A DNA stretch of 64,000 bases from the NCBI GenBank assembly GCA_916613615.1, contig OU744724.1, positions 19,702,171 to 19,766,170 on the forward strand. Reading direction: 5' to 3'. Source of the DNA: Steromphala cineraria (lineage: Eukaryota; Mollusca; Gastropoda; Trochida; Trochidae). The number at the start of each line of letters is the position of its first letter. The stretch's first letter is position 1. The position numbers and the translations under genes are program-made. Under the pieces are notes generated by a model. The model was given only the letters and a program-made list of their open reading frames with translations. It was not told the DNA's origin and ran no database searches. Of the stretch, positions 35,363-48,335 are shown piece after piece.

Positions 35363-38300
35363 TGATTGCAGAGTTGATGAACAACTAATCTACTAGAAAA
35401 ATTATACTAACATACCTAAAGGAACATATCAGGCAGGGAAGTTTGCAACACTGGGGTCCAAAATGCACTTTCATTTCCAAATATTTTTTTTGTAAAAACG
35501 GTATCTATATAATAAAATTGACCTATATTAAAGTTTATGACAGAAAGTTTGCTGAAAATGTGTTAAAAAACATAGTACAGAAAGAAGAAAAGAGAACGTT
35601 CAAATTGTTATCCAATCCCTTTCTTGGAGAATGCAAGAATTCTATATGATTTTCCACATCCACTATATTTGTAGTTTAGATATGGTTAACTTACAAAATG
35701 ATAAAATGCTTTGACAATTAGCTATTTTGAAATGGTGGCCAATTCAAAATTTCCAAAAATTATCATATAATATAGGAAATCTTTCACAGTTAAACATACG
35801 CTTGATTGGCAGCTGTACTTTTGGCTTTCAATTCACATTGGCAGATATCACATCATTTTAGTTGCAAACAAAAACTCATAACATCGATTTTGTGTTTCGG
35901 TGGTATTTCTAATTAAAAGAGCTTTATCAATGAATTTTCCTTTCTGGAACTTCACACATGGCGACAGTTTAATCCTATCTCAAATGAATGTTTTGCTGAA
36001 TACGTCAATGAGGTTAGTTATTTAAAGCATAATTATAAGGTTATTAATAAAACACAGATTACAGCTTTGAAAAGTTCTTGACTAAACACTGTAATTCCGT
36101 GATATTTTCTGCAAACATTTTCTATATTAAATAATTCTTGAAATAAATTTTCTTTAACATGAACATGGGACATGAAAAGGCTCACTAAAAGCAACACTAT
36201 GTTTAATTCTCCCATATTAGTTCCACAGACTGAAGAAAGCCAGTAAGAAAAGATGAACATCTATTTTGAAGAAAGAACAAGCAGCAGTAGAAGCGTTAGT
36301 GATGTAAGTCTTCACCGTTAAATTGTTCAAGTGATTGCATTTTCATAATCTTTTCAGTTCAGGTTCTTGTATATGGAAGAAACCACCCACTTATTGAACT
36401 ACGCAAATAAATATTTCCAAATACGTTTAACTACTCAAGAAAACTCTACTCCAGACGTACGAATGTTTCGACCAGCAATGATTTAGAGCTTTAATAATTA
36501 TTTACCTTGCAAAGAGGAGGAGATGGTATCCTAATGCAACCATATATTATTTGGTGTACAAAGACAAACGAACTGACGTTTTAAATTTGGTTTTTATTGT
36601 TACTTAACATCTTACGTACAACTGTATATTCCGAAACAAGAGACCTCACATTAACCTCTTTTTACATAATTTTAAGGTTTAACGAGTAACACTGTAATTA
36701 TGGTTTTCGTTATTTTTCTTCTTTATGACATATTACTTATGAAAATAGTTATTTTCTTCATTTATTTATGTACAATATCAACTGTTTACATTTTACAATC
36801 ATTTCCCTGTTAATTCCAGTTGTTATTTTCGCTTACTGCTACATCTTGAGACCAATGAGTCATTACCCCCGGGGTTTTGACTTCTGTGTCACACCTGGGG
36901 GACTCACAGTTATTTTCGTTACATCTTGTTTCTAATCAGAGCTTTCCTTGCACTGACCACATCAGGCCAGACTCGTGTACAAGTCCCTTTTTACGACGTC
37001 ACATATGGTAAGAATTTACTTGAACAAACGATGAACAGTTTTTCATGCAATCGATTGGCAAAATTCTGATCTTAGAAAATGAATGTGTTTACGTATCGTT
37101 ATCCTTTCAATGAATTCGCCCTGTTTGATATGCCTCCCATATATATTTAACATGATAATCAACTATATTTAAGATAGATGCACACTTACTTATTTTAAAA
37201 AACTTTCTCATTAACGTTAGGTTTTAGTGTATCTGGTTTCTAACTTTTATTCGCGTTTGATTACAATACTTAGTCATCTTCTTATTATGAACATTTCCGG
37301 GGTAAAATAAGGAATAGGCATTTCTGTATATTAAGTTTGTGCGAGCAAGTTTCATATTTACGTGCAGAAATGGTATTAAGTCTATAGGATAATCTAGAGT
37401 CAACTAACTGCATTGTTGTGCATTTAGTACAAATCAGAACTCCTGGCACGTGTAATTGTTGGAAATTCCAGTGAGTAAAAGTTTATTTTGAATATCTGTC
37501 ACAAAGCTGAACAGTATGAACTAGAAATTGGAAACTGCTTCATATTGTGTTGGTCTTCTTACACGTCAAAGTATGTTTGGTCAAGGAAAGTGAATCAGAA
37601 AAAGGCCTAAAAAGTTACTCTACATATATGTCTTTCAATTTCTTTAGATTTAAAGAGACACTCCATGACTTTGTGGTTATCAAGATTTTTCGCTTTTCCA
37701 GTTGAGAAAAACTGTGGTCAAGGGTGAAACAAGTGAAACCAACAATTCCGTCCGTCGCTCCGAGGATTTTTGGTACATCGATTGCGGGGAAAAATCATCC
37801 GAATCTGTATAATTTTGCACATGCCTTAATCATAATAGAAGGGGCGCAGTGCCAAATTACAAGCGATTCCGTTGAGTTTGGAATATTTTACGAATTTCCA
37901 TTGATTAATGCATAATCGGTATGTATGAATTAAGCAACATACACGTTGCAATTTGTTTCATACAACATATAAAACAAATGATTAACATGAACGGTAAAAC
38001 ATGCGGTTACACCGAAATTTAATTTTGAGGTTTGATACCATGGCATTTCCCTCAACAATGTCATGTATCTGATCATTGGGAACAAAACAATAAAGCTGAC
38101 CTTTCCTTACAGTAAAATACTATGTTTTGATTTGCTAACGATCAATACATTTATCTTATGTACCCAACCTCACACGGTGCCAAAGTCCATGTAACTTGCT
38201 GCAATAGGATTGTGATCAAGTAACAAGAAACATAAAAAAGCATTAGCTTCCTTCTAGTAAATAAATAAAAACGTAATGTCATAAAACCTAAACCTAAAAA

Positions 38301-38855
38301 AGAATCACATATATTGCCTGCAACTTTTGAATCTGAACTTTTGCAATGACTAGTGCGCATTCGTCAGTTTATAAAATTCGCGGTTCACTTCTTCATAAAA
38401 AATGTAAAATGTATAACGGTGTTGTTAAATATTTACAAAAGCTATTGATTTAGATTTCGCAAGTTTCGTGATTACCGTAAACATTTACAGGATGTATTCA
38501 ATTGGGGAAAACGTTTTAATAGGCCTGCCAATGCGATTGTCCTACTTCAACAAAGAGAAACCTGTTGAAACACAGAGAGACCTGAATCTTTCCAGTAATT
38601 TTATTCCATTTAGTTGAAGTTCATTTTATATCTCAAATTGTATAATGTTTGATACGAAAGTTGTGTTTATTTGAAAAGAAACATACGATGAGAGTTGTTT
38701 TTTGCGTGTTTGAAGAACATGTTCAAGAGCAAATGGTGAAAAGGTTTGAAAAACTGCAAAACAAATTTATATCTAAAATCTAGTGAATTGAAAAATATCT
38801 GTGTTTTGTTGTAATATTGGACATTGAGTGTACATCAAAAGAAAGTCATTAATAT
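35363..38855. other. Intergenic stretch
   Basis: No complete gene. A C5/G5 stem (GAGTC ... CCCCC with GGGGGACTC) lies at about 36.86-36.91 kb, and one exon-like segment follows at 36940-37007. Confidence 0.4.
36940..37007 (+). other. Isolated exon-like segment
   Basis: TTGTTTCTAATCAG (acceptor-like) precedes and GTAAGA (donor-like) follows a 68-bp segment with one open frame reading AFLALTTSGQTRVQVPFYDV. Its base composition is more coding-like than the surroundings. No neighbouring exon could be joined to it and no family is recognised, so it may be chance or a relic exon. Confidence 0.2.
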
Positions 38856-39003
38856 AAGAATAATCAATGAGTTGCGAGGAATTACGGATTATCTGTCCTG
38901 AGTTAATTATTGTGATAAACTCCGAACTTCAGCGAGGAGTTTGACACAATGATTCACGAGGGACAGATAATCCGTAATTCCGAGCATCGAGTTGGTTATT
39001 CTT
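38856..39003. mobile_element. Hairpin foldback element
   Basis: The left arm (38856-38923, AAGAATAATCAATGAGTTGC ... AAACTCC) and right arm (38936-39003, GGAGTTT ... GTTGGTTATTCTT) pair over about 68 bp with scattered mismatches. GGATTATCTGTCC and its inverse GGACAGATAATCC are perfect. The loop is GAACTTCAGCGA. GC-richer DNA with CRE sites follows. Confidence 0.8.
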
Positions 39004-39319
39004 TTTCTTACCCAAGATAATTTTATGCGTAAAAACGGTAGAAAAAGAGAAACATTAAAAAACTACGCTAGGCCGGTAAAGTACAAATTGTATTCATACG
39101 CCATTCATAAATTTGCTCACTACTTCAGGATGGGCGTCTCTAAGTAGTTCGCAACTCAAGATCTTATTTGAAATAGTATATTATATTGATTTCACATTAT
39201 ATCCAAAAAATATTGTTTAATATCATAAAAAAGCGCTTTTATTTACCGCGCACAACCGAAAAGAAAAAGTAAGACGTCGTTAGCTTTCGTTACGTTTGAC
39301 AAGTCTAGTGAGGAATGTA

Positions 39320-39371
39320 TGACGTCACTGTTTGACGTCATGTTTATCGACGTCATAGAGCTATGACGTAA
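39320..39371. promoter_or_regulatory. Cluster of four CRE-type sites
   Basis: TGACGTCA (39320-39327), TGACGTCA (39333-39340), CGACGTCA (39349-39356) and TGACGTAA (39364-39371) lie within 52 bp. The last two also form an inverted pair around CATAGAGCTATG. CREB/ATF binding is inferred from the motif; no adjacent gene was found. Confidence 0.45.
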
Positions 39372-39419
39372 CGACAGTTCGGCCAGCGACTCTCCCACCT
39401 AGCGCCGCCTTGAAGATTT

Positions 39420-40850
39420 AAACTTGTATTTACGGCAAAGAAACGTCAGAAGGTCTTGATTTCCCATTACAAATGTTTTAGTAATGTGTGACTTTCGCAA
39501 TTTAAGTATAAGATGTTTCATCTATATCTCTCAACTGAAATAGTAGATCCATGCGAATCATGAATGGATGCAAAAACGTTCCGTCAACCAATCAAAATGC
39601 GAGTTATTTTTAGAAAAACTGTAATTCCCATGACCATTATGCAAACTTTAATACCCGGCATACCCTTGCCCGCTTGGGTAAGAAAATCTTTTTTTATACA
39701 ATCAAACATTAAAAATATAAAAATAGAGAGTTCTCATGGTGCTTACAAAAGTTCAATTGATATGATTATGTGATCTACGATGTTTAAACAGCATTGGTGC
39801 TTGATTAAACACTGTTCCTTTTTTCACCTTTCGAAATCCCCCCGAAAAAGAAGTTGTGAATTCATTATCTTGATGGAGCATTCGGCTTAATTGGAAATAT
39901 ATTTACATTACTTATAGATATAAAAGCGAAACTGATTCTACCAAAACAAATCAATCGGGGATACATAAACCAATCTTCGGTTTTACTTCATTTCAAGAAT
40001 TCCTTTCGATATACTTCTCATATATACTTCAGTTATACAATAGGTCTACAACAAGTTTATTGAATGAAGTAGAGAAATGGAAAGAAGCGCACCTTGTTAT
40101 CTTTCTTGATAGAATCATGAATTTAAACATAATGATTATGTTTGCCTCATCACATTTTTCTTTTGAAAAAAGTGAATATTTCTTAAATAAGAAATCCGAC
40201 GCCATTTTATGTATATTTTAAAAATAATATTTCCTTACACTATTTCCGATAATTTATAGAAGCTAGCGCCTTCTTTAATCTTGTTCTGGCTTGATAGAAT
40301 AAGACAGTCTGTTTTGATTTCAAGTGATAACAGACTACCGTCCTTTAGAAAACAAATGTTAGTGTTGACACAAAGCAGTCTGGAGCCAGTGAAACGTGTT
40401 GCACAGCGCTCATTGAGAGTTTCAATTCCAATGTCATTTCAGCCTTAAAATTCTTTTTGAGAAGTTTTTTGTGTGAATGAAAATGCTCTTATATTTTCAA
40501 ATGTGTCGAAATAAATTAATTTCATCACAATATATATTTGCATTCAATACAGTGCAATCCATCCTCACCATTCGTTATTGGTATTAATTATTCCTATTCC
40601 TTTACTATATAACATTATACTTAGTTTCAAATATTCTACCAGCGTAGATAAATAGCGATAACTTGCTAGACACATATTTAGGTCAAAAACAAATATAAGC
40701 GTTGTTTTTTAAGTGATACTCAATATTATAAAAAGGAGTTTTAGCATGTATGAATTACAAGTTCTATAGATTAATATAATTCATATTTCATCACTGGCAT
40801 AAATAATATGCTGGAGGTCCTTAATACTCATAAACGGTTTATCAGAAACA
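39420..40850. other. Intergenic stretch, nothing recognised
   Basis: AT-rich with no credible gene. A CCAATCAA motif lies at 39588-39595. Confidence 0.4.
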
Positions 40851-41322
40851 TCGTGATAAAGTAAAGCAGTGCGAAAATATAAATCATTAGTTATATTTCC
40901 CTTGATAAATATTCGATATCATAAATACGAGCCGCACACATTAAACTGACATTTATGAACACTGTATGTCATAAAGCGTATTCTACCTTGTTAATTTGTC
41001 CTTATTCACCTTTAACATTCGCATTGAAAACACTGGTTACTTGGTATCATTTAACAGTTTGAATATCAGGAACTAATATTGTATACACAGCTACACCAAT
41101 TACACGTCGAAGCTACAAAGAACTATATGATAAATGTTCTCGTCTACAATGCACCGTTTAACCAGAGCTGAAAACACGGATGCATCGCCCAGTTATGTTT
41201 CAAGTACTTTCTTCGTATTAGAAATCGTTTATCTTCTCCAATTTGTTTATAAAGACAATATACATACGATTCTCCAGCTGGTTGGCTTAAAGATATAGCA
41301 CTATCAGAGGAGAGAACAAGTG

Positions 41323-41680
41323 TTAAAGGGCCAGTAGCACGTTTTAATTTTTTTTATATCAGTTCAATGTTAAACTGATTATTGTACGTTAATGCTAAAT
41401 GTATGATTTGGATAGTGTAAACAATCTCATTACACCAACCAATCATCCTTAGTAAGAGAACATATTATAAAGATTCACATTAAGTCCATTGGCAGAATTT
41501 TTTTGTGAACATCTTTAATTAATTTTGTGTAAAAAGGGGAATCGAATGGCTGAACGTTACAATATGGATTAATCGTTGCTTCATTTAGTTTGAATACATT
41601 GTCTTTCAATTGGAACCCTTTATTTTAATTTTCATGACATCACCTCATATTCTCCCTAAAAACCTGCTACTGCCCATTTA
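41323..41680. mobile_element. TTAA-flanked MITE, copy 2
   Basis: It begins TTAAAGGGCCAGTAGCACG and ends CCTGCTACTGCCCATTTA, an inverted pair of about 18 bp. It aligns with 609-941 over the body. It sits at the start of the second block of arm A. The matching place in arm B reads GGTGTTTAACGCTCAC without the element, which looks like the pre-insertion site. The right-hand TTAA copy in arm A has decayed to TTTA. Confidence 0.75.
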
Positions 41681-41965
41681 TGCGCTCACAAAACCACTTA
41701 CTATCTACTGGTGATTGATACATGATGTGACGCATCTAACTCAACAATACTATGATAAGTCTATTCCATGGTGTTTTCACCTGTACACGTTGCCTTACCA
41801 AGCACTTCTTTATCCTATAGTCTATAAACGAGCATATTTCACCAGCGTAGATAAATCCATGTTTTCTATATCATGGTTAAATTTAAATTGGTTGTGTCAT
41901 CTCTGTAAAACATAAAAGATAAGTATTCGTGAGAAAAAATACTTTAGGCTCAAAGATGTATCCTG

Positions 41966-42084
41966 GGTCCCGTTGCACAAAACATTAAGGTGACCTAAAG
42001 TCACTAAGGTAGCCTTAGTGCAATGTGAAAGAATGGCACTAAGGTGAACCTTATCGTTAAGTCGTTTTGTGCAACGGCCACAGG
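41966..42084. mobile_element. Palindromic MITE, about 119 bp
   Basis: CGTTGCACAAAAC at the left and GTTTTGTGCAACG at the right are exact inverses. Between them AAGGTGACC and GGTGAACCTT, and GCCTTAGTG and CACTAAGG, also pair, so almost the whole element folds back. A TCCT on each side may be a short target duplication. Present in arm A only. Confidence 0.75.
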
Positions 42085-42474
42085 TCCTTACCGACAGACA
42101 GAAGTGATGCGATGATCTTTAATCTTTTCAATATTTAAAAAAGTCTCACTATCACTAAATTCTACGTAATGTTAATCATGTTATTACAAATATTCATTTA
42201 GGTCAATCCTTTTTGCAGCATATTCATAGCACCCAAAGCAGTCATTTCAATATCATAAAATACGACATAAAAGATATATATGTTAACCATAACAGTGATA
42301 AAAAGGTGATTCGGGGACTCATAGTGTGGGTGAATTGCCATTCATCACGTACATCTCTGTGTGTTCTATCCCATTAAGAACGTAGGCATGTGTCTCAATC
42401 ACATCAACGCTCCACTGTAATGCAACATCTGAACACAATCCAATTAACGAAAGCTATTCACAATCATTATCTGA

Positions 42475-44360
42475 AATATGCATGATTCGTTGACCTAAAT
42501 GCTATTTTTAGTTTAGAAGTGTTGGTGTATTACAACTTTTGATGGATATAGGAACCTTGGGGAGTAAATGCTTCGAGATTTCATGAAATGAAGACTATCT
42601 ATTTCACAAAGTTATAATTCAACATGCGATTTATTGCATAATTTAAAAACTTTTCATAAGCAGACGTAGGGCATATTGAACAAAAAAAGAAAGATTACTT
42701 ATATCTTTACAGTGTTAAACCCTTTGTAAATTGATTAACATCAATTCCTTCTTATACATGTATTTGCTATCACTTTCAAAATCCAATGTTTCTTTTTATA
42801 TCAGACATACTTACACGAGGTTTGCTGAGGATTTTTTTAGTCAAATATGCATAGTGATGATATTATTATTTTTGAACTTTCTGAAACTTTTGATCAATGA
42901 AAAGAAGATATTGGGAAATCAATCGCGTCTTTGTTGCAATTCGATAGTGCTGTAGAAAAAAGTGTTGAAAAAGATTTTATTCAAACTTTCAATTTATGGA
43001 AAGTGTCTTTGAATATACTGAATTGAAAGTAAGAAAGAATGATTTACATAAACAAATTTGACAATGTTTTTAACATAATTTAGGAATAAATATTTTTTAG
43101 AAGCCTTAAGCCATTTTAATGCGAGTATTAATTAATTCATCTAGGATCTCTATGATTTCCTCGACTTATCAAACCATGGATCTTTTTAATTTTCTTGTAA
43201 TCCTTTTCTTTTTGAGAATCCTTACAGACTCACAATGTTTACAAAATCATGAATCCAACGTGCAAATATTATCAATTACCAACCTAAATGTAATAATGTA
43301 TCGTCTGAAATTTATTAACCAAAGGTCTTTATGTATTTGGGCATCTTCCTACGTAAAGCCTTAAACGCCAGTTTCCGAACTGTCAGTTTTAGGCCTTGCA
43401 GGTGATTGTTAGCAGCCTCAAGTAACTTTCTGATTGGACTACTGCTTTCTCTCATAGTAAGCTAGAGTGCAAGCACAGAAAATTCAAGGGTCCTCAGCAA
43501 GGCATAAAACTGACAGTACAGAAACTATCGTTGTAGATGGTGTTGGGACCGCTGGGTTAAGAAACCACATCTGTGTTAGATATTTTATTTGAATTTACAT
43601 TTGTAATATGATTTTGTATTAACAACCATTTATCCCGATTCAACAATTAATATTATGTAGGTTTTGATATGTCTGATGTTCTACGACAGATATTTTGCCC
43701 ATTGTCAATTGATTTGTCAATATAGGGATTATTGTTGAGTATGACCGTGCTCAGTGAGATGAACTTTTGTCAGATTATTTTGATAAAGAAAGAATATGAT
43801 TGACTGCAGTCAAATTTTGTGTGTATGTAGGTATTGGTTACTTCCAATATGTTGTTCTTTCCTTGTGATGCAAACACTTTTCTTCTGAGACAAACGTCTG
43901 TTGCAAATATCCGTTTCTGAAATTGTGATTTTTACAAAATAATGGCTGTCTTTGTACAGTTGCACTTATATTATGGCATGAGAATAGGTCTTATTATCCA
44001 TCCTTAATCTTGTCTGAAAATCAGTTTAAGTTGCATAATTAGCTTTCATAAAGGAATAATTGTGAAGTAGAAACCTGTAAATATAAGGTTAAGCATATAA
44101 CTGCCAAATTTTACTTTCACCGTTGTAACATCACTGTGTGAATGATCACTGTCATCAAAGGGTTTGTGTATCTTCATAAATGGAAAATGTGATTAACTTA
44201 AAATAGTGCAAAAGTTGCCCAAATGCAAGGTCAAGAAATTGGGATCGATAGGTGAAAGAGATCAGAATGAATTTATTCCTGAGGGTTTATTGTTTCAGAT
44301 AAATTTGGACAGAAGCTTGCAATTGACTAATCGGAATTATACAACATAACCTATGGTGAT
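42475..44360. other. Intergenic stretch
   Basis: No gene; contains the MITE at 43370-43526. Open frames at 42731-42955 and 43119-43364 are not recognisable. Confidence 0.4.
43370..43526. mobile_element. MITE with 30-bp terminal inverted repeats
   Basis: The left end is AGTTTCCGAACTGTCAGTTT and the right end on the opposite strand AGTTTCTGTACTGTCAGTTT; pairing continues through GCCTTGC for about 30 bp with three mismatches. The interior has CTGATTGG at 43430-43437. No target duplication could be fixed. Confidence 0.75.
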
Positions 44361-44520
44361 TATACACATTGGTAGTGAAACCTCTGGCACATAATTACAA
44401 CGGTAATAAATTCCAGAACACGTGCAACACGTGCACCACATGTGAAGAGCAGTAAAGGTGAATATGCACGAAACCCCATTCACCGTATGTCTTACATGGA
44501 GAAAAAGAAATATGGTTTCT
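44361..44520 (+). repeat. Module M3, copy 1
   Basis: It aligns with 50706-50880: CATTGGTAGTGAAAC/CATTGATAGTGAAAC, CACGTGCACCACATGTGAAG/CACGTGCATCACATGCGAAG, GTCTTACATGG/GTCTCACATGG. It contains several CACGTG-like and CACATG words. A weaker trace lies at about 47.40-47.46 kb. Confidence 0.6.
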
Positions 44521-44584
44521 AAATAAACTCTAAGACTCTAAGATTGTAATCAGTAAGATATTCTGCTATGTATAAATTTTGCTG

Positions 44585-44720
44585 AAATCTGGGCAAATGA
44601 GATTGATATTCCTGTATATGTGTGCAGATCTTAAAGCGAGTATACAGATAACCTATAAAGCTCTCTGATGAAGATACAGAGACCTCCAAATGGATGTGGT
44701 TAGTAGAGTCGCAAACACAA
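44585..44720 (+). repeat. Module M2, copy 1
   Basis: It aligns with 50937-51080 and 47523-47660. GTGTGCAG + ATCTTAAAGCGAGTATA matches GTTTGCAG + AGCTTAAGGCGACTATA. AAATGGATGTGGTTAGTAGA matches AGATGGACTTGGTTAGCAGA. Confidence 0.65.
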
Positions 44721-45576
44721 AGGTACACATGTGGTTCTGAATATCATTATAGATCGATACTGGGGGAGATTTTCTGTTAACTTTATCCGATATTTGAGCA
44801 CAAAGAAAATGAGTTTTCGATCATGAAATGCTGATTTGTCGTAAACACTAGCTTGTGAATTAAACCATACCATGTTCCAAACGAAACCTTATATATACTC
44901 TAACTAAACAATTACTGTTAATATTTCACTGAACGCCTCTTTATTTCTTGTAGGTTTAGCATTTATTACTCATTAACCATGTGTTTTCTGTTACGTTTTG
45001 AAAATACCAGGGTCATGTGATAATACTTTCTTCCCTGGGTAAACAAAGTTTGATATTGACACAAAAACGGATGGTCGATCCTCATTGGGCACAGAGAGTT
45101 CTTAAGATTTTTTAGAACTTGGAAATGGAACTGCCACTTTAACTCTATTTTCTTAACATATTTGGTTTATGGACTAATATAATTCAATTTAGTTCAAGTC
45201 ATATAAATTTAACTGTATTATTCAACTCATAATCATTTACTAATCGCATCTCCTACAATGTATGTCAATAATTGCAATCATCCCTGTTGATTCTCGTCAC
45301 TGTATGATGGAGTTGGTGCTGTTTATTAAGATGTGACTTTGGGTTCCGCAATAGTCTTTTGACTTTGGGTTCGTTAATTTGGCAAAAGCAGCATTTTCAT
45401 TTGATGATACACACTCATAGAGAACTTGAAGTAGGGATATGATATTAGACTCTTAAATTGACACACAATGCCCTTGGTGACAATCTTAACATCTCTACAT
45501 ACACACTGATCAATTTGATCTGTTGAAACGTTGAAAGACTCGTTTCATGCTCAAAGGGGTGACTGTTATCAGTATC

Positions 45577-48335
45577 ATCATTGTAAGGTAAAGCAGTGTG
45601 AAAGTATAAATCACTAGTTTCATTTCCCTTGATACATACTTGATCCTGTAGATATTAGTAACACCATTTAACTTGATATATATGTACAGTGTATGTCATG
45701 AAGCTTAATCTTAATTGTAAATGTGTCCTTATTCACCTTTGCTATTTGAACACAAGTAATTCTTACATTAATTCAGAATACAGAAAGACAGAATATAACT
45801 TGGTAACATTAAACAGATTTTATAAATCGCATACGAACAACACTTGACCTATGTCTCGGTTGTTACTCTTATGGTTTTTCTTATTCTTTATGTAGCTAAC
45901 ATGTTTTTATTGGTAAGTTGGAACACATCTTTTGAAACTTTGTGTGTATATATGCATCGTTTACATAAACTTTATGAATAGATAAAAAGTAAATGCACAT
46001 ACTAATAAATGATAATGGCCAAGATTCAAACTATATATATAAAAGGAAGATGAGTTGTTAACACAAAAAGTGCAATATTTCGCTACATGTGCAACATACG
46101 TACAATTATACCAAGATATTCCGACTTTCCATTTCTTTCAAGGTTAGTAACTTTCATTGTAAAATAAGCTGTCACGAAACAACGACCAATATATTCATTC
46201 TTGCAAAATCATGATTTATTTTTTCAGCGGCAAACTTTAATGTTGAACCAAGTTTGTCTTGTATATTGTTTATTATATCATCTCCTGAGAGGCTACTATA
46301 GCACATATAACAAGATACGAATAGTGTAAATCAACTTCTTTGCACTACATCATCGACTGTCACTTTCCTTACTGATATACATTTACTCTCACTTGAACAT
46401 ATCATGCAAAGCTGATTCGCAGTTGACAAACAGACCACAGTAGAAGGTAGACCAAAGCCTGATCAGCAGACAACAGGTGTTTAACGCTCACAACATCACT
46501 TACTATCTACCCGTGTATGATAAAATTTGACGTCTTATCTTAACACAACAATGCTAAGGGTCTACACCACGGTGTCTTCACTTCATAGGTGCCCCATCAA
46601 TCACTCTCGTATCATGGCCAGAAAAAAAGCATTTATATGTCAGTTTGAGTAACCTTGTGAACAGCTGCTTACCAACTACTTTTGAACTCAATGCAAATTT
46701 AATGTTAAATGGCGTTTGCTTTAGTTCGACTTATTTACAAAGTATTGTACCAAAAGATATGAATTTGTAGATTAAATGAAGACAAATCAGTTTCCCATCA
46801 CGTACTGAAAGATTATACTAATATTGATAGAGGACCATATTAGGCAAATATATATACAACACAGGAGTCAAAGATGCTAAAATTTCATATGTTTATTATC
46901 TTATATGATTATCATTTCTAAATACTTTTATAAACGTAAGTGATATTAGAATGTTGACAAATATTTACTACTTTGACCGATAGTTTGCTTTAAATGTTTA
47001 ATTGAAAGACATACAGCAGAAAGAAGAAAATCGGAATTTTCAAATGTTTACCCCTACTCCCCTTTGAGACTGCCAGAATTGTATCAGGCATGCAATATAT
47101 ATGTTATAGACATAGGACAGGTTATGCATTCGTTGAAATAAATTCAAATTGGTACGACTATGCAATTCTGGCAGTAATCGATTACATTCATTTAGTTAAG
47201 AGCGAGATTAATTTTGATAAATCCATGGTTCTTCCGTTGTTATGTTAAAGATTGTTTTTTATGTTAAGATTTTTTTCTATGAAAAACGTCACTCATTTCA
47301 AATATACCAAGCAAGCATCAAAAGGCCTTATGACAAGAATCAAGGAGCGTTGTAATATGTGGTTGGTTTAGTTGGTGGAATAGACAGACTAATTATATCG
47401 CACATGGGTGGAATAACATAACACACCTGGACCACATGTGCCTTTATGGGGGAAAAGAAGAAACTTCAGATTGAAATGACTAAAAAATCAAGGAGATAGG
47501 TAATATCATTCTTCTATGGTAATTAGGTTTGTGAGATTAATACAAGGGCGTAGAAACACGTATGGTGTATTGAACATAAGTAGTGAAATTGAAAGAGTAC
47601 AGCAAGATGTGAAAATGAACTTGGTTAAGAGAGTTGCAAACAAATCGTGCCAATACTCTTTTATTACTGTGTATCTTGTAATAATAAACAATCAAAGTCT
47701 TTCACCTGCAGGCAAAGAAATTAAACCAGTCAAAATGTGAGATTGAACAGACCTTGGCACAAAACTTGAATTAATCATTGAATCAGGTTTGGCAAATGTT
47801 CAAGATTTGAGAACTGAAGCTCAAATATGATTTCATGAGGTAACGTTGCGCGCGTTACAAAACTCCTCATTGGATATCTTCACAAAAGTAAATTAACGTT
47901 TATGTTTTATTAAAAATCAAATAACCAAGCAATCATATGTAGTGATGTTTCAATGGAGGCATTTGGTAAGCTGTTATGATGTATTGTTATAAGAAGGTTT
48001 GTTTCAAATTTTAATCAATTATGATGATATGATATTATTGAAACACTAGAAAAAGGTTATATAAATGAAGTGTGACAATTGCTGAAATACTATGAAATGC
48101 TAGACCTATGTTAACAGGACGAGTTATATAGCCATCAATTAGGCATTTGTGTCATTTGTGCAATAAATCAATTACAGTGTATATGATTCAATGACTGAAA
48201 GTGTCAGTGAATTGCCACACATCACGTTCATCTCTGTGTGTTCTATCCCATTAGAACAGAGGCATCAAATAGACGCTCCAGTCTAACCCAACATCTCAAC
48301 GCAATGCAATTAATAAAAGCTATTTATAATCAGTG
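45577..48335 (+). repeat. Divergent segmental duplication, arm B
   Basis: Colinear partner of arm A (see 40851-42470). It is longer because about 1.6 kb of other sequence, including a copy of module M2, lies between the second and third blocks. It preserves an apparent empty TTAA site at about 46480. Confidence 0.75.
47523..47660 (+). repeat. Module M2, copy 2
   Basis: GGTTTGTGAGATTAATA matches GACTTGTGGGATTAACA at about 50942. ATGAACTTGGTTAAGAGAGT matches ATGGACTTGGTTAGCAGAGT at about 51040. The CAGAGCTTAAGGCG section is diverged here (ACAAGGGCGTAGAAAC). Confidence 0.55.

Larger units (their letters stand above)
40851..42470 (+). repeat. Divergent segmental duplication, arm A
   Basis: Three blocks match arm B (45577-48335) in the same order and orientation: 40851-41062 with 45577-45816 (GTAAAGCAGTG, TGTCCTTATTCACCTTT); 41683-41835 with 46484-46614 (CGCTCACAA, CACTTACTATCTAC); and 42305-42470 with 48186-48335 (TGAATTGCCA, CATCTCTGTGTGTTCTATCC). 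No coding frame is evident. Arm A also carries two MITEs that arm B lacks. Confidence 0.75.
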
